Assembly (NCBI GenBank): GCA_964369845.1
Contig: CAYJFJ010000007.1
Coordinates: 1-52,060 of the forward strand
DNA from: CAKOSP01 sp964369845
GTDB taxonomy: Bacteria; Bacillota_I; Bacilli_A; RF39; UBA660
DNA: 52,060 nt
Direction: 5' to 3'
This document shows positions 25,062-33,676 of this stretch, piece after piece. Numbering within the stretch: the stretch's first letter is position 1; each line of letters starts with the position of its first letter. The notes below the pieces were generated by a model, which saw only the letters and a program-made list of their open reading frames with translations, made no database searches and was not told where the DNA came from. Position numbers and translations under genes: made by a program.

Positions 25062-26487
25062 TATGCATTAGATATTTTTGTTGTATATCCTTTTGTCTCA
25101 TAATAATTTTTTATTTCTGTATATGTAGTTGGAAAACTTCCAGAATATTCTAAATCTAAAGTTTCTTTTTCAAGAGAAACTTCTAAAATAACTTCTTTTT
25201 TCTCGTCATCAAATGAAATTTCACCAGTTAATCCATCAAATGTGTTATCGTTATTTGTAGTAATTTCTTCTTTTACTTTAGTATATTCTTCATCGCTAGT
25301 AAATGTATAAACATAAGTTCTAGATGCAACTCCTATGAATAAGTTTCCATTTCCTATTGCAAATTTATCCGTCATAACTTTTGAAGCGTCATAGTTATCA
25401 TCTGCTGATGATGCTGTACTAGCTTCTAAGTAGGCATATACTTTTTCCGGTGTTACAACTAGTGTAACAGTTTCTTTTCCAACATTTCCTGCTTCATCTG
25501 TTATTGTAATAACAACGTCATAAGTTCCAGATGTAGTACTTAAATATTCTGTTACTTTTGCTTCATCTTCAAAAGCGTATGTACAATTTTCTTTGCTACA
25601 ACTAATTACAAAATCTTCTGCTGATATTTCACTTGCAGTTATAACAGTTAGCTTTTGCGTTTCAACTGTTGGTAATTCTTTATCAACAACAATTATTTTT
25701 CCTGTGTATTCATTTGCACCACAAGTAATTTTATATTGATATTCTCCTGCAACTGTAACATCTACATCATCAACATTAAGAAGACAATTAGCCGCTACTT
25801 CTGTATTAAACTGAGCATACTCTGTCAAATCTGTTGGTAGTTCACCATTTTTATTCATTGTTAATTCTTTAGTTATTAATCCTGCTGAAGTGCCTGCATT
25901 TTGTGTTCCTAAATTAAGATAGTAATATACACCAAAACCAACACATCCAATTAACATTAATATTAATACAACAAATAAAACTTTATTTAAAGGATTTTTC
26001 TTTTTTCCTCCGCTAGTCATAGATGGTGATATTGGTTGAACCGACGCTAAATTTGGCTCAACTGCTACATTATCAACATTGTCCATTTTTCTAACATTCA
26101 TGTAATCATTATCTATTGGGTCACCAATTCTACCTAGTACTCTCGGATCTAAATTATTTGAATTATTTTGCCCTAATGCACTATTAGGCATCACTGGAGC
26201 AGGCTCTACTGCTTGAACTGGTGCACTTTGCATNNNNNNNNNNNNNNNNNNNNNNNNNNNNNNNNNNNNNNNNNNNNNNNNNNNNNNNNNNNNNNNNNNN
26301 NNNNNNNNNNNNNNNNNNNNNNNNNNNNNNNNNCAGGCTCTACTGCTTGAACTGGTGCACTTTGCATTACTGGCGCAGGCTCTACTGCTTGAAAGCTACT
26401 AAAATCCCCTACATTATTTGGTTCTATATTTATTGTTCCACTTTGTGGAATTTGTCCTAAGTTATTAGGATTCTCTTCATTATTCAC
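25061..26487 (-). CDS. Repeat-containing bitopic surface protein, interrupted by assembly gap
   Basis: The N-terminal cytoplasmic part is Asn/Pro-rich and carries 14-residue repeats (AVEPAPVMQSAPVQ). Then come a basic stretch, one TM helix (KVLFVVLILMLIGCVGFG), and an extracytoplasmic region with an Ig/HYR-like domain (GTYDVVITITDEAGNVG). The 100-N gap lies in the repeat array. Both flanks are in phase if the true gap is 8+42n nt, so the gene is intact rather than frameshifted. GTG 26487 is the start: it has SD GAGGG, and the ATG at 26517 lies in the -10 box. Function unknown. Confidence 0.7.
26195..26390. repeat. 42 bp tandem repeats flanking the gap
   Basis: Each unit encodes AVEPAPVMQSAPVQ on the minus strand. 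One copy is seen left of the gap and about one and a half right of it, nearly identical in DNA. Real copy number is unknown. Confidence 0.85.
26234..26333. other. Assembly gap (100 N)
   Basis: Exactly 100 N, the usual placeholder for unknown length. Both flanks are copies of the same 42 bp repeat, so the gap is most likely a collapsed tandem array. Confidence 0.97.
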
Positions 26488-26515
26488 ACTTATTCCCTCG
26501 TTTCCTATCATAATC

Positions 26516-26553
26516 ATTATATATTAAATATTGAATTATTTCAATATTTAATA
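26516..26553 (-). promoter_or_regulatory. Promoter with nested 14 bp inverted repeat
   Basis: TTGAAA (26539-26544) and TATAAT (26516-26521) with 17 bp spacer drive the repeat protein. A perfect inverted repeat (arms 26522-26535 and 26540-26553, arm TATTAAATATTGAA) covers the spacer and the -35 box, as an operator would. Confidence 0.6.
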
Positions 26554-26563
26554 AGTTTTTTAC

Positions 26564-26587
26564 AAAAAAAAAGCTTTCGCTTTTTTA
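26564..26587 (-). terminator. Terminator of the nrdD operon
   Basis: AAAAAAGC and GCTTTTTT (26567-26574 with 26579-26586) around a 4 nt loop (GAAA on the RNA), then a long U-run on the minus strand. It overlaps the stop of the 53-residue gene. Confidence 0.8.
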
Positions 26588-26746
26588 GTTGTGTTTAACT
26601 CTATCTTTAACTTCTGCTTGTTTGGCATTATTAAATCTATCTACTGTTCCTACTAAGTAACCAGTAATTCTACGAATACTTTCGAATCCTACACCTTCTC
26701 CTACTTGTTTTTTAGAAACATTTTCATTTTCTTTAATTTTTTCCAT
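26585..26746 (-). CDS. Separate glycyl-radical domain of class III ribonucleotide reductase (53 aa)
   Basis: This short gene encodes 53 residues: a charged linker, then GFESIRRITGYLVGTVDRF and NNAKQAEVKDRVKHN. That is the C-terminal glycyl-radical module seen at the end of NrdD proteins, with Gly29 in RITGYL as candidate radical site. It starts 4 nt after the nrdD stop in another frame, with its own SD (AAAGGAA) lying in the end of nrdD. So the radical site appears to sit on a different polypeptide from the catalytic barrel. Confidence 0.85.
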   Translation of the reverse strand: MEKIKENENVSKKQVGEGVGFESIRRITGYLVGTVDRFNNAKQAEVKDRVKHN

Positions 26747-26750
26747 AATT

Positions 26751-29069
26751 TTATTCCTTTCCTTCTAATTTTCTTAATTTATCTACTGAAACTGCCTCTC
26801 CTGCTCTTCTTCCACATCTAGGACATACATCTTTAATTATTCCTACATAACCACATACTGGGTCCCTATCAACAGGATGATTAATAGCTCCGTAACCTAT
26901 ATTACTTTTTCTCATTAATCTTACTATACTTTCAAATGCATCTAAATTATCGCTTGGATCTCCATCTACTTCTATATAACTTATGTGTCCAGCATTTGTA
27001 AATTCATGAAATTTACCTTCAATTCGAAGTTTTTCTGCAAATGATATTTTTTGATATACTGGTACATGAAACGAATTTGTGTAATAATCTCTATCAGTTA
27101 CACCTTTTATCTTACCATATACTGCTTTATCTATATTAATAAATCTTCCAGACAAGCCTTCTGCTGGAGTCGCTAAACAAGTGAAATTTAAATTGTGTTT
27201 TTCAGCATACATATCACATCTTTCACGCATATGCTTGATGATTTCTACACCAAGTTTTTCCGCTGCTTTACTTTCACCGTGGTGCTCACCTATTAATGCT
27301 TTTAAACACTCTGCTAAACCTATAAATCCAATTGATAATGAACCATGTTTTAAAACTTTTTTCACTTTATCATGAGGTTTTAACTTATCAGAATCTATCC
27401 ATATTCCTTGGCCCATTAAAAACGGAAAATTGTACACTCTTTTTTGACCTTGGATTTCATAACGCTCTAATAATTGATCTTTAATTAAATCCATTATATT
27501 ATCTAACTCTTCATAAAAACCAACCATATCTGCTTTTGCGTTACCTAATGCAATACCATGTTTAATTCCCAGTCTTGGTAAATTAAGTGAAGTAAATGAA
27601 ACATTTCCTCTTCCTGGAGTTATAACTTTATCATTATCTACAACATTTCCTAAAACCCTAGTTCTACATCCCATGTAACCTACTTCTGTTTTATAATCAT
27701 CTGGTTTATATGATGTTATATTAAATGTACTATCTATAAATGACCAGTTAGGAAATAATCTTTTAGCAGATACTCTTAAACTGAGTTTGAATAAGTCGTA
27801 ATTTTTTTCTCCTTCATTATAATTTATACCTTCTTTAACTTTGAATATAGAAATTGGAAATATAGGAGTTTCACCATTACCTAAACCTGCTTCTAAAGCT
27901 AGTAAATAATTTCTAACAACCATTCTTCCTTCACTAGATGTATCAGTTCCGAAATTTATTGATGAAAATGGAACTTGAGCTCCTGCTCTTGAATGCATTG
28001 TATTTAAATTGTGAATAAATGCTTCCATTGCTTGATATGTTTTTCTCTCAGTTTTTTTCATAGCCTTTTCTAAAGACATTGTAAATATTCTTTCTAGAAC
28101 TTCATTATCTTTATAATATTTTTCGAAATATGTTGCATCGATATCTATTGTAGTTAATCTCAAAATATCTTTTTCTAAGCCACTCATTGCTACAAATTCA
28201 GTAAATCCTTCTAAATCTAAGTAATCAATTATTAAATCTTTTAACATTTTTTTGAAAGTTTTCAAAACTCCTGGCGCTAAGTAGTAATCAAATGCTGGTA
28301 TTGATTGTCCTCCATGTTGATCATTTTGATTTGATTGAATTGCAATTGCAGCTAGCGCTGAATAACTTATAATATCTTTCGGTTCTCTTAAATGTCCATG
28401 TCCAGTTGAAAAACCGTTTTTAAATAACTTTTCTAAATCTATTTGATTACAAGTAGTAGTTCCCATTGCTAAGAAATCCATATCATGAATATGTATTTCA
28501 CCTAAGTCATGAGAATCTGAAAATTTCTTTTTCATTAAATAGTCTTTTGCAAATTCTTTAGTTACTGTTGCTCCAAACTGGAGCATTGTTCCCATTGCTG
28601 TATCTCCATCTACATTTGCATTTTCTCTTTTTGAGTCATTTTCAGAAGCTGATTTTAAACCTAAATTTTCTAAACTCTTTAAAAATTTATGAGCTTTTTT
28701 GTCATGTAAGAAATTTTCTCTTGATTTCGTTCTGTTTTCTCTATATTTAGAATATGATTCTAAAACATCATAATATTTATCTTTCTTTAAAATATTTTCA
28801 ATTATATCTTGAATTTCTTCAATTTTAATTTTATCTTTTTCAGAATAATCTTTGTTTATAATTTTTATAACATCTTGATATACTTTTTGAATATCTTTAG
28901 ATGTATATTTTCTTACATCTTCATCTTCATCTTCTGCTAAGTCAGCGTTAACATTATCAAACCCTTTTTTTATTGCTAGAGCTATTTTTGTTCCATTAAA
29001 ATTTACTTTTGTTCCATTTCTTTTAATAACTGTTAACTCTTCTGTTATATCTTTAATTTCCGTTTTCAT
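26751..29069 (-). CDS. nrdD: Anaerobic ribonucleoside-triphosphate reductase, catalytic chain
   Basis: The 772-residue protein has an N-terminal ATP-cone (about 11-100), the NrdD barrel (IHDMDFLAMGTTTCNQIDL, NQNDQHGGQSIPAFD, HSRAGAQVPFSSINFGTD) and a Cys-rich zinc-site region near the C-terminus (DPVCGYVGIIKDVCPRCGR). It stops shortly after, before any glycyl-radical loop, which is supplied by the next gene. It makes dNTPs without oxygen. No nrdG activase is in the window. SD GAGAGG precedes ATG. Confidence 0.93.
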   Translation of the reverse strand: MKTEIKDITEELTVIKRNGTKVNFNGTKIALAIKKGFDNVNADLAEDEDEDVRKYTSKDIQKVYQDVIKIINKDYSEKDKIKIEEIQDIIENILKKDKYYDVLESYSKYRENRTKSRENFLHDKKAHKFLKSLENLGLKSASENDSKRENANVDGDTAMGTMLQFGATVTKEFAKDYLMKKKFSDSHDLGEIHIHDMDFLAMGTTTCNQIDLEKLFKNGFSTGHGHLREPKDIISYSALAAIAIQSNQNDQHGGQSIPAFDYYLAPGVLKTFKKMLKDLIIDYLDLEGFTEFVAMSGLEKDILRLTTIDIDATYFEKYYKDNEVLERIFTMSLEKAMKKTERKTYQAMEAFIHNLNTMHSRAGAQVPFSSINFGTDTSSEGRMVVRNYLLALEAGLGNGETPIFPISIFKVKEGINYNEGEKNYDLFKLSLRVSAKRLFPNWSFIDSTFNITSYKPDDYKTEVGYMGCRTRVLGNVVDNDKVITPGRGNVSFTSLNLPRLGIKHGIALGNAKADMVGFYEELDNIMDLIKDQLLERYEIQGQKRVYNFPFLMGQGIWIDSDKLKPHDKVKKVLKHGSLSIGFIGLAECLKALIGEHHGESKAAEKLGVEIIKHMRERCDMYAEKHNLNFTCLATPAEGLSGRFINIDKAVYGKIKGVTDRDYYTNSFHVPVYQKISFAEKLRIEGKFHEFTNAGHISYIEVDGDPSDNLDAFESIVRLMRKSNIGYGAINHPVDRDPVCGYVGIIKDVCPRCGRRAGEAVSVDKLRKLEGKE

Positions 29070-29389
29070 TTTATTACCTCTCTACAATAATATTTTAAAT
29101 CTTTTTCATTGATAAAGGAAGTGTTTTTTTAACATTTTACATTTTTGCATTTTTTCAAAAAAACGATTTTTCTAGTTTTTTATTTTTTTGTATTTCGATA
29201 TATTCCTCGTAATTACTGCGTTTTTTTAAAAAATTAAAAAAATAAAATGTTTACTTTTTTTAATTTGTTCGATTTTCACATATTTTACATTTTTCTCTTT
29301 TCATAAATTTTACACTACTTATTTTTTGTATTTTATAAGTAACATTTTGTTCGTGTTTTTTTTATTTTTTAACTTATATTTAATTTTGC
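29070..29389. other. AT-rich divergent intergenic region nrdD/murC
   Basis: This gene-free stretch between divergent genes is T-rich on the plus strand, with repeated ACATTTT and TTTTACATTTTT words. No clear NrdR box, RNA gene or conserved ORF was found. Confidence 0.5.
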
Positions 29390-29418
29390 TTGCTTATTTT
29401 CTAATTAATTAATATAAT
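29390..29418 (+). promoter_or_regulatory. murC promoter
   Basis: TTGCTT (29390-29395) and TATAAT (29413-29418) with 17 bp spacer; SD GAGGTG precedes ATG 29438. Confidence 0.7.
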
Positions 29419-29437
29419 TATATCGAGGTGAACAAAT

Positions 29438-30796
29438 ATGTTTGAAAATAAAAAAATACATTTAATAGGAATTGGTGGTATTAGCATGAGCGGAATTGCA
29501 AAAATGTTAGTTAATTTTGGCGCTACTGTCACAGGCAGTAACACTGGTTCAAACGAAGCTACTGATTTACTTATTAATGATGGTATAACTGTTTATTATG
29601 AACATGACGAAAAATATATAACAAACCAAGACATAGTAGTATATACGGCTGCTATTTCTGATGATAATCCTGAATTAGTTAAAGCTAGAAAACTAAATAT
29701 TCCTACTGTAGAAAGAGCGGAATTTTTAGGAGAAATTTCTAAAATATATGAAAACTGCATATGTATATCAGGAACACATGGTAAAAGTACTACTACTGGT
29801 TTAACTTCAATGGTCTTTTTAGAAGCTGGATTAAACCCTACTATACAAATTGGAGCTATGTTACCTGAAATTGGTGGTAACATTAAACTTGGTAATGAAA
29901 AGCACTTGATTATGGAAGCTTGTGAATATGTAGATTCTTTTTTACATTTTCATCCTACTGCTATAATAATTACTAATATAGATAATGATCATTTAGATTA
30001 CTTTAAGAATTTAGATAATATAAAAGCTTCTTTTCTTAAATACTCTAACAATTTACCAGAAAACGGAATTTTAGTTATTAATGCTGATGATGAAAATTCT
30101 TTATATTTAAAAAATGTTGATAGAAAAGTATTAACTTATGGAATAAATAATGAAGCTAGCTTTAATGCAAAAAATATTTCATTTAATTCAAATGGTTGCG
30201 CTAGTTATGATATTTATCAAAATGGTAACTTTATTACAAACATAAACTTAAGTATACCTGGCAAGCATAATGTATATAACTCTTTAGCAGTATTTACTCT
30301 TGCAACTAATTATATTAAAAATATTGAAGTAATTAAAAATGGAATTGAAAAATACCATGGAGTTGGTAGAAGATTTGAGTTTATAGGAAATTATAATGAA
30401 GCTATGATATATGATGATTATGCTCACCATCCAACTGAAATTAAAACTACTTTAAATTCTGTTAGTAATAAAAAACATAATACTTGCTGGGCTGTATTTC
30501 AAGCACATACATATTCCAGAACTTTTGAGCATTTAAATGAATTTGCTGAAGAACTTAGTAAATTTGATAACATAATAATTGCTCCGATATATGCTGCTCG
30601 TGAAGAAAATATTTGGGGAGTTTCTGAAGAAGAGTTAGTTAATTTGATTAAAAAACATAATAAAAATGTTATTTACATAGATTCATTTGACGCTATAGTA
30701 GATTACCTAAAAGATAAAGTGGCAAAAGATGACATCGTTTTAACAGTAGGTGCTGGACCTGTTAACGAAGTTGCTGTTAAACTTAAAAATTCTTAA
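29438..30796 (+). CDS. murC: UDP-N-acetylmuramate--L-alanine ligase MurC
   Basis: The 452-residue Mur ligase has the N-terminal Rossmann loop HLIGIGGISMSGIAKML, the P-loop ISGTHGKSTTT, MEACEYVDSFLHFHP, NIDNDHLDYF and the C-domain YDDYAHHPTEIKTTL. It adds L-Ala to UDP-MurNAc. It is separate from the murG/murB block, in a monocistronic plus-strand unit. Confidence 0.97.
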   Translation: MFENKKIHLIGIGGISMSGIAKMLVNFGATVTGSNTGSNEATDLLINDGITVYYEHDEKYITNQDIVVYTAAISDDNPELVKARKLNIPTVERAEFLGEISKIYENCICISGTHGKSTTTGLTSMVFLEAGLNPTIQIGAMLPEIGGNIKLGNEKHLIMEACEYVDSFLHFHPTAIIITNIDNDHLDYFKNLDNIKASFLKYSNNLPENGILVINADDENSLYLKNVDRKVLTYGINNEASFNAKNISFNSNGCASYDIYQNGNFITNINLSIPGKHNVYNSLAVFTLATNYIKNIEVIKNGIEKYHGVGRRFEFIGNYNEAMIYDDYAHHPTEIKTTLNSVSNKKHNTCWAVFQAHTYSRTFEHLNEFAEELSKFDNIIIAPIYAAREENIWGVSEEELVNLIKKHNKNVIYIDSFDAIVDYLKDKVAKDDIVLTVGAGPVNEVAVKLKNS

Positions 30797-30797
30797 T

Positions 30798-30833
30798 AAA
30801 AAAACGTATGATTTAATTATCATACGTTTTTAT
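30798..30833. terminator. Bidirectional terminator murC/dusB
   Basis: A 13 bp perfect stem (AAAAACGTATGAT, 30800-30812, with 30819-30831) and 6 nt loop, flanked by A and T runs, serves both convergent genes. Confidence 0.9.
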
Positions 30834-31803
30834 TTGTTTCATAAAATTTATTTATTATTTCAATGTACTCTTCTTTTGATTTAGAATGCACTATTTTACT
30901 TTTAACTTCTTTTGTATTTGGCATTCCTTTCAAATAATACATTAAGATTGTTCTGAGCTCTAACGTAGCTTCTTTTTCACATTTATCTTCATATAATGAC
31001 ATCATATGCTTTTTCATCATTGAAATTTTTTCTTCAAATGATACTTCTTTAGGAACCATTCCTTCATTTAAATAATCAACACATTCTTTTAAAAGCCATG
31101 GATTACCTAAAATACCTCTACCTATCATTACTCCATCGCATCCAGTTTCTTCTAGCATCCTTTTAGCATCATAACACGATAAAATATCACCATTTCCAAT
31201 AACTGGAATTGAAACACTTTCTTTAACTGCTTTAATAACGTCCCAGTTTGCTTTTCCAGAGTATCCTTGTGCTCTTGTTCTTCCGTGAACAGAAATGGCG
31301 CTAGCACCCGCTTTTTCACAAATTTTCGCTATTTCCGGAGCATTTATTGATTTTTCATCCCATCCACTTCTTATTTTAACTGTAACAGGTACTGTCGAAG
31401 CTTCAACTACAGCTTTTACTATTTCATAAACTTTCTCCGGACTTTTCATAAGTGCACTACCAGCTTGAGCTCTTACTGCAACTTTTGGAACTGGACACCC
31501 CATATTTATATCTATAATATCTGGTTTTTGTTTTTCTAAAATTGTTTTTGTAGCCGCTACAAACGATTCTTTATCAGAACCGAAAATTTGCTGTGATATC
31601 GGTCTTTCCATTTCATCCATTTTTAATAAATCTAGTGTCTTTTCATTATCATACATTACTGCTTTGTCTGATACCATTTCTGCAACTATTAAACCAGCAC
31701 CCATTTCTTTACAAATTTTTCTATAAGATGTATTAGTAATACCTGCCATAGGCGCTACCACTACATTATTTTTTATTAAAACATTACCTATTTTTAATTC
31801 CAT
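30820..31803 (-). CDS. dusB: tRNA-dihydrouridine synthase (DusB-like)
   Basis: The FMN enzyme shows VVVAPMAGITNTSYRKICKE, QIFGSDKESF, IDINMGCPVPKVA, SVHGRTRAQGYSGKANW, VIGNGDI and GVMIGRGILGNPWLL, all typical of Dus. ATG 31803 (MELKIGN) is preferred because GGAG lies 6 nt upstream; the ATG at 31815 contains that SD. It reduces uridines in the tRNA D-loop. Confidence 0.94.
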   Translation of the reverse strand: MELKIGNVLIKNNVVVAPMAGITNTSYRKICKEMGAGLIVAEMVSDKAVMYDNEKTLDLLKMDEMERPISQQIFGSDKESFVAATKTILEKQKPDIIDINMGCPVPKVAVRAQAGSALMKSPEKVYEIVKAVVEASTVPVTVKIRSGWDEKSINAPEIAKICEKAGASAISVHGRTRAQGYSGKANWDVIKAVKESVSIPVIGNGDILSCYDAKRMLEETGCDGVMIGRGILGNPWLLKECVDYLNEGMVPKEVSFEEKISMMKKHMMSLYEDKCEKEATLELRTILMYYLKGMPNTKEVKSKIVHSKSKEEYIEIINKFYETNKNV

Positions 31804-31829
31804 TTTCTGCTCCATTCTATTTCAAAATA

Positions 31830-31853
31830 AAATGTAACTTATAAGTTACATTT
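31830..31853 (-). terminator. Terminator ending the six-gene operon
   Basis: A perfect 24 bp palindrome (half site AAATGTAACTTA) followed by TTTTATTTT on the minus strand overlaps the stop codon of the gene ending at 31846. Confidence 0.75.
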
Positions 31854-32106
31854 GCCCATATTCTATATTAATCAAAATATTAAATTTATTTTTGATTATC
31901 TCTAAAGTATTTTCTTCAATATCTTCACTAAAACACACTTCACCATCATAAACAGTTTGTGTAACTATACGTGGGTTACCTAAAACTTTTTCATTTTCAT
32001 CTATTTGAGTTATAAAATAATATTCTTTTTCTTCGTGTATCAACTTTTCAACAACAACAAAATTTTGTTTTGCATATTTTATAATTTCACTTATTTCAAA
32101 ATTCAT
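31846..32106 (-). CDS. Small DUF1292-like protein D (86 aa)
   Basis: This acidic alpha/beta protein has a pattern shared with three neighbours: hydrophobic strand, then KEYYFITQIDENE, a further strand (RIVTQTVYDGEVCF), and a C-terminal helix. ATG 32106, 1 nt after the stop of the 324-residue gene, has SD AGAGG. It is the last gene of the six-gene operon. Function unknown. Confidence 0.65.
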   Translation of the reverse strand: MNFEISEIIKYAKQNFVVVEKLIHEEKEYYFITQIDENEKVLGNPRIVTQTVYDGEVCFSEDIEENTLEIIKNKFNILINIEYGQM

Positions 32107-32107
32107 A

Positions 32108-33082
32108 TTAGTAACCTCTTTCATGACTTTTAGATTCTTCTAAATTTAGATCATCAATAGGTTTGTTATTAAAAAAATTCGATAACTTTTCTTTCATACC
32201 TGTCATTTTTTTAGCAGTTTTTTCAACTTTCTCAGGATTTTTTCTTACTTTTTGTGATTGTATTATATATAATTCACTAAAAAGTTTTTCTAATTTTACT
32301 TTTGTTGCTTCATTTCCCTCAACATTATATTTTTCACCATTGTTTTCGACCACAAAATTTGTTTTGTCATCCAAATTTTTCCCCTCATATATAACTTCAG
32401 TTATCTCATGTGAGATTTCTTCTAAGGATCTTTTTTTACTTTTATTTTTGTAACTTTCTTTTAGAGCATTAATTAAAATTTTAAGATTTTTCTCTGTTAA
32501 ATCATTACCCTTAACCACTATTGTTTTTTCTTCGAAATCGATACTTATATCTCTTGCATCATTAACCTGTGAACCCATTCTTATTTCTTCTTGAATCAAT
32601 TCATTTATTTCTTTCGTACTCCAAAAAGTTTTTTCTTGAGTTTGGTTTTTTTTGACTTCCAAATTTTCTTTCGCGTTCTCTAATTTATTTAATCTATTAT
32701 CTAAGTAACTTAGTACCGTTTGTGGCATCTTTTTTTCTTCATCTAAAGAATCAGCTTGTAAATACGATTTAACTTTATCAATTCTCAATTCTAGTTTTTC
32801 TACTTTGTTTTTATGATATTCAGCATCCATTTTTATTAACCAGTTTTTTGCATTATTTATACCAGAACTGATATTGTCAGAAGTTCTAGCGGATACATCA
32901 TTAATATTTGTTTTTACATTAACAGCCACTTCTGACACTACTTTTCCAACTTTTTCAAAGAAAACAGGGATTTTTTTCATACCTTTTTTTGATGCTGTTT
33001 TAAGATGTTCTTTTCTAAGCAAGAACTTCACTTTGGCTTCTTCTTGTTTTACAACTTTTTGCTTTGTATATTCACTTATCAT
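32108..33082 (-). CDS. Basic coiled-coil protein (324 aa), function unknown
   Basis: Not recognised. The N-terminal third is Lys-rich and helical, residues about 90-145 form a likely coiled coil (KVEKLELRIDKVKSYL), and the C-terminal third is mixed. No TM segment or signal peptide. It lies inside the six-gene operon, between DUF1292-like proteins C and D. Confidence 0.65.
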   Translation of the reverse strand: MISEYTKQKVVKQEEAKVKFLLRKEHLKTASKKGMKKIPVFFEKVGKVVSEVAVNVKTNINDVSARTSDNISSGINNAKNWLIKMDAEYHKNKVEKLELRIDKVKSYLQADSLDEEKKMPQTVLSYLDNRLNKLENAKENLEVKKNQTQEKTFWSTKEINELIQEEIRMGSQVNDARDISIDFEEKTIVVKGNDLTEKNLKILINALKESYKNKSKKRSLEEISHEITEVIYEGKNLDDKTNFVVENNGEKYNVEGNEATKVKLEKLFSELYIIQSQKVRKNPEKVEKTAKKMTGMKEKLSNFFNNKPIDDLNLEESKSHERGY

Positions 33083-33094
33083 ATTTTCCTCCAG

Positions 33095-33373
33095 TTAATC
33101 TTTTATTAAATCTGTAAGTATTTTTGTTATTTCCTTTATTACCGATTGGTCCGTAATGTTTTTCAGTTCCACTTCATCTTCTTTTTCAACATATTCTGAT
33201 GCATATACTAATACATCTCCGTTTGCATCTTCTTCATTTTCTGTGTATATAAGATACTCTTTATTTGTAGATTCTAAATTAACGAAATGTATAATTTCTA
33301 TTTCTTTTTCATCACCATTATTATCTGTTATTTTCAATATTTTTGTTTCTTCTTCATTAACTACTTCGTTCAT
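33095..33373 (-). CDS. DUF1292-family protein C (92 aa)
   Basis: The protein fits DUF1292 (YrzB-like): a DNNGDEKEIEIIHFV strand pair, KEYLIYTENEEDANGDVLVYA, and an acidic tail. The family is small, soluble and of unknown function. Here it sits between two large unknown genes together with three divergent relatives. Confidence 0.75.
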   Translation of the reverse strand: MNEVVNEEETKILKITDNNGDEKEIEIIHFVNLESTNKEYLIYTENEEDANGDVLVYASEYVEKEDEVELKNITDQSVIKEITKILTDLIKD

Positions 33374-33436
33374 ATGCTCTCCTATTTATATATTTTATCA
33401 TAGGTTCTTTATTTTTTCAATTTAAAAAACAGAAAT

Positions 33437-33676
33437 TTATACATTTCTATTTTCTAACAATTTTTTTTCAATTTTCTCTAAAATTTCAGGTGAATCAACA
33501 TTATATGTTCTACCTACTCCATTTTCAATTATGAATTCTTGGCAAATCATTTTGTTTATTTCATCTTTTTTATCATCTAAAATTGGACCAATCAAGTAAT
33601 TTTTACCATCAATACTCAATTCTTCCAAGACATAAAATTTTATTCCTTCATTTATTTCTACTATTTTATCTTTCAT
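33437..33676 (-). CDS. Small DUF1292-like protein B (79 aa)
   Basis: The pattern is FYVLEELSIDGKNYLIGPILDD plus a C-terminal helix, like its neighbours. ATG 33676 overlaps the stop of the 679-residue gene by 4 nt (ATGA), so an upstream in-frame start at 33715 is less likely. Function unknown. Confidence 0.65.
   Translation of the reverse strand: MKDKIVEINEGIKFYVLEELSIDGKNYLIGPILDDKKDEINKMICQEFIIENGVGRTYNVDSPEILEKIEKKLLENRNV

Noticed and set aside
26195..26390. CRISPR array from 42 bp repeats
   Set aside because: The repeats are contiguous, in frame and coding, with no spacers.
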